From: Tagaea sp965279565
GTDB lineage: Bacteria; Pseudomonadota; Alphaproteobacteria; CACIAM-22H2
Direction of reading: 5' to 3'
DNA length: 64,000 nt
NCBI GenBank assembly: GCA_965279565.1
Contig: OZ257249.1
Span: forward strand, 3,596,001-3,660,000
Position numbers and translations under genes: made by a program
Notes under the pieces: model-generated
The model's input: only the letters and a program-made list of their open reading frames with translations
Database searches by the model: none
What the model was told of the DNA's origin: nothing
Shown here: in pieces, positions 42,681-53,782 of the stretch
Layout of the letters: each line of letters opens with the position of its first letter
How positions within the stretch are numbered: the first letter of the stretch is position 1

Positions 42681-44291
42681 TCAGGCCCCCGGGGCCGGCG
42701 TGCCGTCGCGGTAGAGCTTCCAGGTGATCGAATCGTTGAGCGCGGTGTACGACGCGTCGATGACGTTCTCCGACACGCCGACCGTGCCCCAGGCGCGGAC
42801 CTCGCCGTGGGCATGGCCATCCGCGCTCTCGATCATCACGCGCGTGACGGCAGCCGTCGCGCGCTCGGGTGCCAGGATGCGCACCTTGTAGTCGACGAGC
42901 TTCAGCTCGGCGAGCGTGGGATAGAACGGCAGCAGGGCAGCACGAAGTGCACGGTCGAGCGCTTCGACCGGGCCTTTGCCCTCGCCGACCGTCAGCCGGC
43001 GTTCCGTCCCGACATCGAGCTTCACGGTCGCTTCCGACATCGTGATCAGGTCGCCGCGCGCGTTGAAGCGCCGCTCGGAGATGACCCGGAAGGACTGGAG
43101 CTTGAAATAGTCCGTCACGCCGTGCATCAGCCGGCGGGCGAGCAGCTCGAACGAGCCGTCGGCGCCGTCGTAGGTGTAGCCCTCGTGCTCGCGCGCCTTG
43201 ATCTCGTCCAGCAGCTTGCCGATGAATGGGCTCTTTGCGTCGATCTCGAGACCGATGTCCTTGAAGCGCGCCAGCAGGTTCGAGCGGCCCGACTGGTCCG
43301 ACACGACGACGTGCCGGCGGTTGCCGACCGTCTCGGGCGGGATGTGCTCGTAGGTCCGCGGGTCCTTCTCGACGGCAGACACGTGAAGCCCGCCCTTGTG
43401 CGCGAACGCGCTATCGCCGACATAGGCGGCGTTGCGCGCCGGTGGACGGTTGAGCCGCTCGTCGAGCAGGCGCGAGATCGAGGTCAGGTGCGTCATCCGC
43501 TCCGCGTCGATGCCGACATCGTAGCCCATCTTGATGACGAGATTGGGGATCACCGACACGAGATTGGCATTGCCGCAGCGCTCGCCGAGCCCGTTGAGCG
43601 TGCCCTGCACCTGGCGCACACCCGCGCGCACGGCGGCGAGCGAGTTCGCCACCGCGTTCTCGGTGTCGTTGTGGCAGTGGATGCCGAGCCGGTCTCCCGG
43701 CACGGTCTTCGCGACCTCGCCGACGATGCGCTCGATCTCGTGCGGCAGCGTGCCGCCGTTGGTATCGCACAGCACGATCCAGCGGGCCCCTGCCGCGTGC
43801 GCCGCCTTCAGGCAGTCGAGCGCGAAGCCGGGATTTGCCTTGTAGCCGTCGAAGAAATGTTCGGCGTCGAACATCGCTTCCTTGCCGCGCGACTTCGTCT
43901 CGGCGACGCTTTCGGCGATCATGTCGATGTTCTCGGCCTTCGTGATGCCGAGTGCCAGATCGACATGGAAATCCCACGTCTTGCCGACGAGGCAGGCGGC
44001 GGGTGCGGGCGTGCCGAGCACGGCCGCGAGACCGGGATCATTGTGCACCGAACGGCCGCTGCGCCGCGTCATGCCGAAGGCGGAGACACGTGCGTGGTTG
44101 AGCTTGGGCAACTGCGCGAAGAACGCGTCGTCGGTCGGGTTCGCTCCCGGCCACCCGCCCTCGACATAGTCGATGCCGATGCGGTCGAGGGCGCGCGTGA
44201 TCGCGATCTTGTCGGCGACGCCGAAATCAACGCCCTGCGTCTGCGCCCCGTCGCGCAGAGTCGAATCGTACATGTAGACCCGATCGCCCAT
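42681..44291 (-). CDS. cimA: Citramalate synthase
   Basis: 536 residues of the DRE-TIM metallolyase family: YDSTLRDGAQTQGVDF at 8-23 with catalytic Arg and metal Asp, HCHNDTENAVANSL for the metal histidines, and GLGERCGNANL. The C-terminal LeuA-type regulatory domain is present (about 400-536). The enzyme joins pyruvate and acetyl-CoA to citramalate for threonine-independent isoleucine synthesis. It sits 1 base from cysS and 1 base from trmJ. Confidence 0.93.
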   Translation of the reverse strand: MGDRVYMYDSTLRDGAQTQGVDFGVADKIAITRALDRIGIDYVEGGWPGANPTDDAFFAQLPKLNHARVSAFGMTRRSGRSVHNDPGLAAVLGTPAPAACLVGKTWDFHVDLALGITKAENIDMIAESVAETKSRGKEAMFDAEHFFDGYKANPGFALDCLKAAHAAGARWIVLCDTNGGTLPHEIERIVGEVAKTVPGDRLGIHCHNDTENAVANSLAAVRAGVRQVQGTLNGLGERCGNANLVSVIPNLVIKMGYDVGIDAERMTHLTSISRLLDERLNRPPARNAAYVGDSAFAHKGGLHVSAVEKDPRTYEHIPPETVGNRRHVVVSDQSGRSNLLARFKDIGLEIDAKSPFIGKLLDEIKAREHEGYTYDGADGSFELLARRLMHGVTDYFKLQSFRVISERRFNARGDLITMSEATVKLDVGTERRLTVGEGKGPVEALDRALRAALLPFYPTLAELKLVDYKVRILAPERATAAVTRVMIESADGHAHGEVRAWGTVGVSENVIDASYTALNDSITWKLYRDGTPAPGA

Positions 44292-44292
44292 C

Positions 44293-45656
<1,364 letters not shown>

Positions 45657-45657
<1 letters not shown>

Positions 45658-46991
45658 CACGCGGCCCTGCCTTCGAGGCGCGCGAGGGTACGCGATCTTC
45701 CCAGCATCGGCAGCAGCGATTTCATCTCCGGCCCGTGCTCGCGGGCGGTCAGTGCCAGCCGCAGCGGCAGGAACAGTTCCTTGCCCTTGCGACCCGTCGC
45801 GGCCCCCAGTGCCTTGGTCCAGGCACCCCACGTCTCCGGCCCCCACGGCTCGGCCGGCAGCAGACCCGCCGCTTCCATGAGGAATGCCGGATCGCCGGCC
45901 ACGGGGGCGACCGGCTCGCGGCACAGCGCCCACCAGTCGGCCGCCTCGCCGACCTTCGTCAGATTCGGACGCACGGCATCCCAGAACGTGGCATCCGCAC
46001 CGGTCGGAAGGCGGGCGGCCACCGCATCGAACGGCAACTGATGGACGATCTTGGCGTTGAGGCGGGCGATCTCCTCCGGATCGAGCTTCGGCGAGGACCG
46101 GCCGAAGCGCGCGAAGCCGAAGCCGGGAACCAGATCGGCAAGCTTCGTCTTCGGCTCGACCGGATCGGCCGTGCCCAGCCGTGCGATCAGCGAAGAAATC
46201 GCCATCGGCTCGATCCCGTCGGCGCGCAGGTTCGCGATCGACAGCGAGCCGATGCGCTTGGAAAGGCTGTGCCCGCCGGCATCGGCGATCAGCGGGAAAT
46301 GCGCGAAGGCCGGCAGCTCGGTGTCGCTCGCCAGTGCCGCGAAGATCTGGATCTGGACGGCCGTGTTGGTGACGTGGTCCTCGCCGCGCACGACGTGGCT
46401 GACACCCAATTCGATGTCGTCGACGACCGAGGCAAGCGTATAGGTCGGCGAGCCGTCGGCCCGCACGAGTACGGGGTCCGAGACCTTGCTGGCGTGGTAG
46501 CCGCAATGCCCGCGGATGCGGTCGTCCCAGCCGGTCTCGACATAGTCGAGCATGAAGCGCCAGTGCGGCTCGCGCCCTTCGGCCTCGTACGCCTTCTTCT
46601 GCGCCGACGACAGGCGCAGTGCCGCACGGTCGTAGACCTGCACGCCGCCGTCGGAGATCTGCCCGAAGCGGCGCATCTTCAGTTCCTCGGGCGTCTCGTA
46701 GCAGGGATAGAGCCGCCCCATTTCCTTCAGCGCGTCGGCTGCGGCCGCGTAGCGATCGAGCCGGTCGGACTGGCGGGAGAACTCGTCCCAGTCGAGACCG
46801 AGCCAGCGCAGGTCCTCCTCGATCGCGGCGGCGAATTCGGGCGTGGAGCGCTCGCGGTCGGTATCGTCGAGGCGCAGCAGGAACACGCCGCCGTTCTTGC
46901 GCGCGAACAGCCAGTTCAGCAGGGCCGCGCGGACATTGCCCAGATGCAGGCGCCCGGTCGGCGACGGAGCGAAGCGCACGCGCACCGACAT
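45657..46991 (-). CDS. gltX: Glutamyl-tRNA synthetase
   Basis: 444 residues, class I: the HIGH-type motif reads PTGRLHLGN (10-18) and the KMSKS-type motif LSKRIG. It is shorter than E. coli GluRS (471). Alphaproteobacteria often have two GluRS genes, one charging tRNA-Glu and another tRNA-Gln for transamidation; this one could be either. It sits 1 base after nadE and shares a base with cysS. Confidence 0.93.
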
Positions 46992-46992
46992 G

Positions 46993-48651
46993 TCAGCCCC
47001 GGAAGCCGTTCGTGATCGGATAGCGCCGCTCGCGCCCGAAGGACCGGCTCGTGATCTTGACGCCGGGCGGCGCCTGTCGGCGCTTGTACTCGGACAGGTC
47101 GAGCATGCGCCAGATGCGGCGCACATCGGCCTCGGCGAACCCCTTCGCGACGATCTCCTCGACCGTGCGCTCCTGCTCGACCAGTTCGCGCAGGATCGCG
47201 TCGAGCTGCGCATAGGGGCCGAGCGAGGCCTCGTCGGTCTGGCCTTCGCGCAGCTCGGCCGTCGGCGGCTTGGTGATGACGCGATCGGGCATCACCGGCA
47301 TGCGCGGATCGAGAGAACCGCCCGGCACGTGCGCATTGCGCCAGCGGCACAGTTCGAACACGGTCGTCTTCCAGACGTCCTTCAGCACCGCGAAACCGCC
47401 GCACATGTCGCCGTAGAGCGTGGCGTAGCCGGCACTCATCTCGCTCTTGTTGCCGGTCGAGACGACCATGTGGCCGAACTTGTTCGACAGCGCCATCAGC
47501 GTCAGGCCGCGGCAGCGCGACTGGATGTTCTCTTCCGTGATGTCGGGCTTCGTCCCCTCGAACTGCGGGGCGAGCATCCCGCCGAACGCCGCGACCGCCG
47601 GCTCGATGTCGATCCGGTCAAGGCGGATGCCCAGCAGATGCGCGCATTCGGCCGCGTCGTCGAGGCTGTCCTGGCTGGTGAAGCGCGAGGGCATCATCAC
47701 CGAATGCACCCGCGCGGGGCCGAGCGCGTCGGCCGCAAGCGCCGCCGTCAGGGCCGAATCGATGCCGCCGGAGAGGCCGAGGATCACGCCCTTGAAGCGG
47801 TTCTTGTCGACATAGTCGCGGAGCCCCAGCATCAGGGCCGAATAGATTTCCGCGAGCGCATCCAGCGGAGTGGCGATGCGTCCCCTGGCGCAGACGAGGC
47901 TGCCCTTGGCGTCGCGCGTCCACTGCGAGACGGCCATGTCGTTCGCGAACGCGTCGAGCTGCACGGCCAACGACCGGTCGACATTGACCGCGAAGGAGGC
48001 GCCGTCGAACACGAGCTCGTCCTGCCCCCCGACCTGATTGACATAGACGAGCGGCAGGCCGGTTTCTGTCATGCGCGCGAGCGCAAGCTGCAGGCGCTGG
48101 TCGCGCTTGTCGGTCTCGAACGGGCTGCCGTTGGGGACGACGAGGATCTCGGCACCGCTCTCGACCAGACACTCGGCCACGTCCGCGAACCACATGTCCT
48201 CGCAGATCATCAGGCCGAGCCGCACGCCGCGGAACGCGACCGGGCCCGGCAGCGGGCCGGCGACGAAGACGCGCTTCTCGTCGAACACGCCGTAGTTCGG
48301 CAAGTGATGCTTGAATCGGACCGTCTGGATGCGCCCGCCGTCGAGGACGCAGGCGGCGTTGTAGACTTTGCCGTCTTCGACCCACGGCGTGCCGACGATC
48401 AGACCAGGCCCGCCGTCGGCCGTGTCGGCCGCAAGCGCTTCGACCGCCGCGCGGCACGCGGCCTGGAAGGCGGGCTTGAGGACGAGGTCCTCGGGCGGGT
48501 AGCCCGAGACGACGAGTTCCGGCAACAGGACGAGCGTGGCCCCCGCCGCGGCAGCCTGCGTGCGGGCCACGCGGATCTTCGCCAGATTTCCCGCGACGTC
48601 GCCGACGGTCGGATCGATCTGGGCGAGTGCGAGGGCAAGTGCTGCCGTCAA
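46993..48651 (-). CDS. nadE: Glutamine-dependent NAD+ synthetase
   Basis: 552 residues from a TTG codon that overlaps the yqhA stop (TTGA), with GGGGAAAAG as a possible ribosome site. The N-terminal nitrilase-like glutaminase domain has Glu in LPELVVSGYPPEDL, Lys in FKHHLPNYG and Cys in LMICEDMWF; the synthetase domain has the P-loop LGLSGGIDSALT. It amidates nicotinate adenine dinucleotide. With pncB three genes upstream it makes an NAD salvage set. Confidence 0.95.
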   Translation of the reverse strand: MTAALALALAQIDPTVGDVAGNLAKIRVARTQAAAAGATLVLLPELVVSGYPPEDLVLKPAFQAACRAAVEALAADTADGGPGLIVGTPWVEDGKVYNAACVLDGGRIQTVRFKHHLPNYGVFDEKRVFVAGPLPGPVAFRGVRLGLMICEDMWFADVAECLVESGAEILVVPNGSPFETDKRDQRLQLALARMTETGLPLVYVNQVGGQDELVFDGASFAVNVDRSLAVQLDAFANDMAVSQWTRDAKGSLVCARGRIATPLDALAEIYSALMLGLRDYVDKNRFKGVILGLSGGIDSALTAALAADALGPARVHSVMMPSRFTSQDSLDDAAECAHLLGIRLDRIDIEPAVAAFGGMLAPQFEGTKPDITEENIQSRCRGLTLMALSNKFGHMVVSTGNKSEMSAGYATLYGDMCGGFAVLKDVWKTTVFELCRWRNAHVPGGSLDPRMPVMPDRVITKPPTAELREGQTDEASLGPYAQLDAILRELVEQERTVEEIVAKGFAEADVRRIWRMLDLSEYKRRQAPPGVKITSRSFGRERRYPITNGFRG

Positions 48652-49169
48652 CGCTTTTCCCCGGCCTCGGCCTTGTGGCCGACCATCCTGTCGAGATAGG
48701 CGAGCATCAGCGCCGAGGCGATGAACGTCACGTGGATCGCGATGAGCATGACGAGCTTGTCGTTCGGGATGTCGTTGACGTCGAGGAACGCCTTGAGAAG
48801 ATGGATCGACGAGATTGCGACGATCGACGAGGCAAGCTTGATCTTGAGCGAGCCCGCGTCGAGCTTGCCGAACCACGAGAGCTTGTCCTCCGCTTCGCCG
48901 AGATCGATCCGGCTGACGAAATTCTCGTAACCGGAAATCACGACCATGACGATCAGGTTCGCCACCATGACGACGTCGACGAGCGTCAGGACCGCAAGCA
49001 CGACCTTGGACTCGCCCATCGACCAGATGTCCGTCGACAGATGGACGAGTTCGAGGACGAACTTGATCGACAGCATCACCAGCACCGCGACCAGCCCCAG
49101 ATAGAGCGGCACCTGGAGCCAGCGGCTGGAGAAAATGATCTTCTCGATTGCGCGTTCGACCGGATTCAT
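48648..49169 (-). CDS. yqhA: YqhA (UPF0114) family membrane protein
   Basis: 173 residues with about four membrane helices, beginning NPVERAIEKIIFSSRWLQVPLYLGL, with the YENFVSRID and FLDVNDIPNDKL blocks characteristic of YqhA/UPF0114. The function is unknown. The ATG overlaps the nitronate monooxygenase stop by 4 bases and the stop overlaps the nadE start, so it is translated in concert with NAD-synthesis genes. Confidence 0.87.
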   Translation of the reverse strand: MNPVERAIEKIIFSSRWLQVPLYLGLVAVLVMLSIKFVLELVHLSTDIWSMGESKVVLAVLTLVDVVMVANLIVMVVISGYENFVSRIDLGEAEDKLSWFGKLDAGSLKIKLASSIVAISSIHLLKAFLDVNDIPNDKLVMLIAIHVTFIASALMLAYLDRMVGHKAEAGEKR

Positions 49170-50248
49170 CGTTTTCCCCGCATGGATTCGAAGACTGCTT
49201 CGGCCTGTTCGACCGTCTCGGCGACGATCTGGGCGGCCGGACGTGCCGTCGCCATGCGCGCACCCTGCCCCGCCCACATCACCATCAGGTCGGTCCTGCC
49301 CTGCTTCGCCGCTTCGGCGCGCAGCTGCGTGGTCAGCGCGTTCGTCACCGGATAGGCCGGAAGCTCGGCGGCGTGCGGCGCCATTTCCTCGAAGTAGCGG
49401 GTGCGCACGCCGCGCGCGGGCCGGCCGGAAACCGCGCGCGTCACGCTTGTGCCCGTGTCGTCGATCTTGCCGAGCGCTTCCTTGTGCAGCGGATGCGTAC
49501 CGGCCTCGGGTGCCGCGAGGAATGCGGTTCCCATCGCCGCGGCCGAAGCGCCGAGCGAAAGTGCCGCCGCAAGGCCGCGCCCGTCCATGATGCCGCCTGC
49601 CGCAATGACAGGCACCTTCACCGCGTCGGCGATCTGCGGAACCAGCGCCATCGTGCCGATAAGCGAATCCTCGAACCGCCCCGCGAACGTGCCGCGATGG
49701 CCGCCGGCTTCGGCACCTTGCGCAAGGATCGCATCCACCCCCTGGGATTCGAGCGTCTTCGCCTCGGTAACATTCGTCGCCGTGCCGATCACGAACACGC
49801 CGCGCGCCTTCAGCGCCGCCGTCTTGCGCGCACCGATGGCGCCGAATGTGCTGCTGAAGACCGGCGGTGCAAGATCGAGGACGGTTTCGAACTGCGCCTC
49901 GAAATCCTCCGCCCACTTGGCCGGCGGGGCGGCGTTCGTCTCCATGCCGAGCTCGAGCCGGTACTTGGCGAGCAGCGCGTTGGCGAAGGCAACTTCGGAG
50001 GGCTTCGCCTCGGCCGGGGCCAGCACGAAGAGATTGACGGCGAAGGGACGGTCGGTCGCCGCACGGATCGCGGCGACCTGGCTGCGGATCGCGGCCGGTG
50101 CGACCGTCGCGGCGGCGAACGAACCGAGCGCGCCCGCGTTCGACACGGCGGCGACAAGCTCCGGTGTCGTCATGCCGCCCGCCATCGGGGCCTGGACGAC
50201 GGGGTGTGCGATGCCCAGAAGCTGCGTGAGGCGTGTGGCCAGTGCCAT
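49166..50248 (-). CDS. Nitronate monooxygenase (2-nitropropane dioxygenase family)
   Basis: 360 residues from the ATG at 50248; a TTG at 50257 overlapping the pncB stop is an alternative. This FMN-binding TIM barrel shows HPVVQAPMAGG near the N-terminus, LAQGAEAGGHRGTF with the catalytic-region His, and VPVIAAGGIMDGRGL plus LGASAAAMGTAFL for the FMN phosphate. It oxidises alkyl nitronates such as propionate-3-nitronate. Its position between pncB and yqhA-nadE is unexplained. Confidence 0.9.
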   Translation of the reverse strand: MALATRLTQLLGIAHPVVQAPMAGGMTTPELVAAVSNAGALGSFAAATVAPAAIRSQVAAIRAATDRPFAVNLFVLAPAEAKPSEVAFANALLAKYRLELGMETNAAPPAKWAEDFEAQFETVLDLAPPVFSSTFGAIGARKTAALKARGVFVIGTATNVTEAKTLESQGVDAILAQGAEAGGHRGTFAGRFEDSLIGTMALVPQIADAVKVPVIAAGGIMDGRGLAAALSLGASAAAMGTAFLAAPEAGTHPLHKEALGKIDDTGTSVTRAVSGRPARGVRTRYFEEMAPHAAELPAYPVTNALTTQLRAEAAKQGRTDLMVMWAGQGARMATARPAAQIVAETVEQAEAVFESMRGKR

Positions 50249-50253
50249 CGCGC

Positions 50254-51423
50254 TCAACCCGGTTTGCGCAGCAGGAACTCGCGGCCGACCTTGACCGACG
50301 GGCGGCCGTCATACTCGACGATATCGGCCGTGGCGTAGGTCTCGGTCCAGACTTCGGGAAGGTACGAGCCCGTCCCGACCGTATCGATCGGCGCGTTCGC
50401 GACGGCCATCGTCTTGCACTTGGCCGGCGTGAATCCGGACGAGGCGACGATGCGCACCTTGGCAAAACCCGCCTTGTCGAGCGATTCGCGCATGTGCCAG
50501 ATCGCGGCGGCCGAAACGCCGGTACCCGTCAGGTACCGAAGTTCCTGCTCCGTGCGGTAGCCGCGAAGCGACAGCGGCGCGTTGCGCTCGAGCACGTCGT
50601 AGGATTTCGCGAGATCGAGCCCTTCGATGTAGCGGCCGCCATGCGTATCGAGGCGCACAGCCAGCCGGCCGGACTGCGCGACCTCCGGAAAGCGGCGGCA
50701 GACTTCGAGCGAGTCCGTCACCTCGCGGCCGAAGTAGTCGACCAGCACCGTGACGTTCTCGGTCGTGAAGACCTCGAGCAGCATCTCGGCCGCGCGCAGC
50801 GTCGAACCGGCATAGCCGATCAGCGCGTGCGGCATCGTGCCGTAGCCGGCCTTCTGGCCGAAATAGTGCGCGGTCGCGTCGGTGGCGTTGCCCGTGAAGC
50901 CCTTCGCACCCACCTCGCGGCGGGCCGCTTCCGATCCGACCGACGCGGCGTAGGCCATCATCTCGGCCATCTCGGAACCCGCGCAGTGGCGCGCGTCCAT
51001 CGCGAGGAACGCCGTGCGCGGCAGGTCGACGCACATCGTATAGGCGTTGTAGGCCGCGACGCACGCGGGCCCGAGCTTCTGCAGATAGAGCGTCTCGAGA
51101 TCGACGAGATGGAAGAGCGAGCCCGAGATGTACATCAGCGGATCGCCGGCACCCGTCCACTCGCCTTCCTTGTGGCGCAGGTCGATGTCGAACTTGGTGC
51201 CGCGCGCGATTGCGATCCGCTCGAGCCATTCCACCGCCAGGCGCGGCGCCGACACGACCGGGCGGCGCATGAAGACCGCATAGGTTACGCGCTTGTCGCC
51301 GAAGCGGGCCACGGCGGCTTTCGTCTTGTTGAAGTAGTGGTCGGTCAGGCGCGCGACGGCGCTTTCGTCCGGGATGCGGCCGAGCTGGCTGGGTTCTGGA
51401 TCGGATGCGCGTCCGTCGGCCAT
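50254..51423 (-). CDS. pncB: Nicotinate phosphoribosyltransferase
   Basis: 389 residues with the type II phosphoribosyltransferase fold: DHYFNKTKAAVARF at the N-terminus, then the ALIGYAGSTLRAAEMLLEVF region, LDTHGGRYIEGLD for PRPP binding and VASSGFTPAKC near the C-terminus. It makes nicotinate mononucleotide for NAD salvage. AAGGAAAGGG precedes the ATG. The DAHP synthase stop is 38 bases upstream. Confidence 0.88.
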   Translation of the reverse strand: MADGRASDPEPSQLGRIPDESAVARLTDHYFNKTKAAVARFGDKRVTYAVFMRRPVVSAPRLAVEWLERIAIARGTKFDIDLRHKEGEWTGAGDPLMYISGSLFHLVDLETLYLQKLGPACVAAYNAYTMCVDLPRTAFLAMDARHCAGSEMAEMMAYAASVGSEAARREVGAKGFTGNATDATAHYFGQKAGYGTMPHALIGYAGSTLRAAEMLLEVFTTENVTVLVDYFGREVTDSLEVCRRFPEVAQSGRLAVRLDTHGGRYIEGLDLAKSYDVLERNAPLSLRGYRTEQELRYLTGTGVSAAAIWHMRESLDKAGFAKVRIVASSGFTPAKCKTMAVANAPIDTVGTGSYLPEVWTETYATADIVEYDGRPSVKVGREFLLRKPG

Positions 51424-51461
51424 TGCGGGCCCTTTCCTTGACGCCGGCGACCGGCGACGTG

Positions 51462-52850
51462 TCAGTCGTCGTCGCCGACCGCGCGCAGGCGGGTGTCGGC
51501 CGCGCGCTGGGCGCGAAGCTTCTCCGCGATCAGGAAGGCGAGTTCCAGCGCCTGCGTGCCGTTGAGGCGCGGGTCGCAGTGCGTGTGGTAGCGGTCGCCG
51601 AGGGCGGCGTCCTGGATGGCCTCTGCACCGCCGATGCATTCCGTCACGTTCTGGCCAGTCATCTCGAAATGCACGCCGCCGGCATAGACGTTCTCGGCGC
51701 GGCAGACGTCGAAGAAGCCGCGCATCTCGGCGAGGATGCGGTCGAAGGGCCGCGTCTTGTAGCCAGACGCCGACTTGATCGTGTTGCCGTGCATGGGATC
51801 GCAGCTCCACACGACCTTGCGCCCCTCGCGCGCGACCTTGCGCACCAGCGGCGGCAGCTTGGCGGCGACCTTGTCGTCGCCCATGCGCGCGATCAGCGTC
51901 AGACGGCCCGGCTCGTTGTCGGGATTGAGCGCGTCGATCAGGCGGATCAGCTCGTCCGGATCGCTGGTCGGCCCGCACTTGAGGCCGATCGGGTTCTTGA
52001 TGCCGCGGCAGAATTCGACGTGCGCGCCGTCGAGCTGGCGCGTGCGGTCGCCGATCCACACCATGTGCGCCGAGCAGTCGTACCAGTCGCCCGACGTGCT
52101 GTCGACGCGGGTCAGCGATTCCTCGTAGGGCAGCAGGAGCGCCTCGTGACTCGTGAAGAACGACGCCTCGTGGATCTGCGGCACGGCTTCCGGCGTGATG
52201 CCGCAGGCCGACATGAACTGCAGCGAGTCCGATATGCGGTCGGCGAGTTCGCGGAACTTCTCGCCCGCCGAACTGCGATCGACGAAGCCGAGCGTCCAGC
52301 CATGGACGCGGTGCAGGTCGGCGTAGCCGCCGCGCGCGAAGGCACGCAGCAGGTTCAGCGTGGCGGCCGACTGCGAATAGACCTGCAGCATGCGTTCGGC
52401 CGCCGGTGCGCGGGCTGCCGCGTCGAATTCGATGCCGTTGATGATGTCGCCGCGATAGGTGGGCAGCGTCACGCCGCCCACCGTCTCGTCGTCGGACGAG
52501 CGCGGCTTGGCGAACTGGCCTGCCATCCGGCCAACCTTCACGACCGGCAGGCCGCCGGCATACATGAGGACGACGGTCATCTGCAGGATGACCTTGAACG
52601 TGTCGCGGATGTTGTTGGCCGAGAACTCGGCGAAGCTCTCGGCGCAATCGCCGCCTTGGAGCAGAACGGCCTTACCTTCGGCAACGCGGGCGAGCTGGGC
52701 CTTGAGCTCGCGCGCCTCGCCTGCAAAAACGAGCGGCGGGTAGGACGCGAGCTTCTTCTCGACCGACGCCAGCGACGCGGCATCGGGATAAGCGGGCATC
52801 TGGCGCGCAGGACGGTTGCGCCAGCTGTCGGGCGTCCATTTGGCAGGCAT
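51462..52850 (-). CDS. Class II DAHP synthase (3-deoxy-7-phosphoheptulonate synthase)
   Basis: 462 residues of the plant-like class II family: the KWTPDSWRNRPARQMP start, LLQGGDCAESFAEF with the metal Cys, WIGDRTRQLDGAHVEF, the WSCDPMHGNT block and HFEMTGQNVTECIGG. It joins PEP and erythrose-4-phosphate as the first step of aromatic amino-acid synthesis. The ATG at 52850 has GGGGA upstream; a TTG at 52862 is possible. It heads the nine-gene minus-strand run ending at trmJ. Confidence 0.94.
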   Translation of the reverse strand: MPAKWTPDSWRNRPARQMPAYPDAASLASVEKKLASYPPLVFAGEARELKAQLARVAEGKAVLLQGGDCAESFAEFSANNIRDTFKVILQMTVVLMYAGGLPVVKVGRMAGQFAKPRSSDDETVGGVTLPTYRGDIINGIEFDAAARAPAAERMLQVYSQSAATLNLLRAFARGGYADLHRVHGWTLGFVDRSSAGEKFRELADRISDSLQFMSACGITPEAVPQIHEASFFTSHEALLLPYEESLTRVDSTSGDWYDCSAHMVWIGDRTRQLDGAHVEFCRGIKNPIGLKCGPTSDPDELIRLIDALNPDNEPGRLTLIARMGDDKVAAKLPPLVRKVAREGRKVVWSCDPMHGNTIKSASGYKTRPFDRILAEMRGFFDVCRAENVYAGGVHFEMTGQNVTECIGGAEAIQDAALGDRYHTHCDPRLNGTQALELAFLIAEKLRAQRAADTRLRAVGDDD

Positions 52851-52933
52851 GTTTGTCCCCAAGCTTGGTTGGGGATAAACTATAGGGCGGCTTTCGCATC
52901 TGCAACCGATCCCTTTTAACCCGGCGGATCAAG

Positions 52934-53782
52934 ATGTTGACGGCAGGACTTGAAGCGTCCACAACGGTCGGCGTCATGCTCGAGGATTTCCTGTTTGTCG
53001 CTTCCAAGCTTCTGGGTCCGCTCACGGATCCACGCGTGGCGCTCTATTTTGTCCTTGTTGCTGGAGTCGCCCTCCTGTGGACCCCCTGGCGACGCGCGGC
53101 ACGACTGATCCTGACAGCCACGCTGATTGTCGGGTTCGTCCTGAGTTCCTCGCCCGTCGGCGCGATCCTCGTGAACTGGATCGAGAACCGGATTCCGCCG
53201 CCGGCGACGCTGCCCGACCGGGTCGACGGCATCGTCGTGCTTGGCGGCGACGTGAATAGCCGGATGATGCGTCTGCGCCCGGTTACGCCCGGGTTCAATC
53301 CGACGCGGCAGATTGCGCTCGCCGACCTCGCGCGACGCTACCCGTCGGCCAAGCTCATCTATAGCGGTGGTTCGGGGCAATTACTCGACCGGACCGATAC
53401 GGATTCCGACGGTGCGCGGCTGCTCCTGCCCGTCCTCGGCCTCGATCCCGCGCGCGTGATCTTCGAGGACCGCTCGCGCAATACCTACGAGAACGCAGTC
53501 TTCTCGCGCGAGATCGCCGGTCCGGTCGAAGGCGAGACCTGGCTGCTCGTGACTTCCGCCTTCCACATGCCCCGCTCGATCGGAAACTTCCGGCGGGCCG
53601 GATGGAAGATCATCCCCTATCCGGTGGGTTACATGACGCCGCCGGACACCGCCGCGGACTGGTCACCATCGCTTACGTTCGATGGCCGCATGGGAATGCT
53701 CGCTGTGGCGCTAAGGGAGTTCGCCGGTTTTGCCTACTACTACGCGACAGGCCGAACCGACGCGCTGATCCCCGGCCTCTAG
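52934..53782 (+). CDS. YdcF/ElyC (DUF218) family membrane protein
   Basis: About 282 residues; ATG 52976 is an alternative start. Two N-terminal membrane helices (about 36-49 and 57-75) precede a DUF218 domain with GIVVLGGDVNSR, KLIYSGGSGQLL, NTYENAVFSREI and LVTSAFHMPRSIGNFRRAG, the conserved order of the family. E. coli ElyC acts in lipid-carrier or peptidoglycan metabolism; the biochemical activity is unclear. Its stop shares CTAG with the convergent LysR gene. Confidence 0.88.
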   Translation: MLTAGLEASTTVGVMLEDFLFVASKLLGPLTDPRVALYFVLVAGVALLWTPWRRAARLILTATLIVGFVLSSSPVGAILVNWIENRIPPPATLPDRVDGIVVLGGDVNSRMMRLRPVTPGFNPTRQIALADLARRYPSAKLIYSGGSGQLLDRTDTDSDGARLLLPVLGLDPARVIFEDRSRNTYENAVFSREIAGPVEGETWLLVTSAFHMPRSIGNFRRAGWKIIPYPVGYMTPPDTAADWSPSLTFDGRMGMLAVALREFAGFAYYYATGRTDALIPGL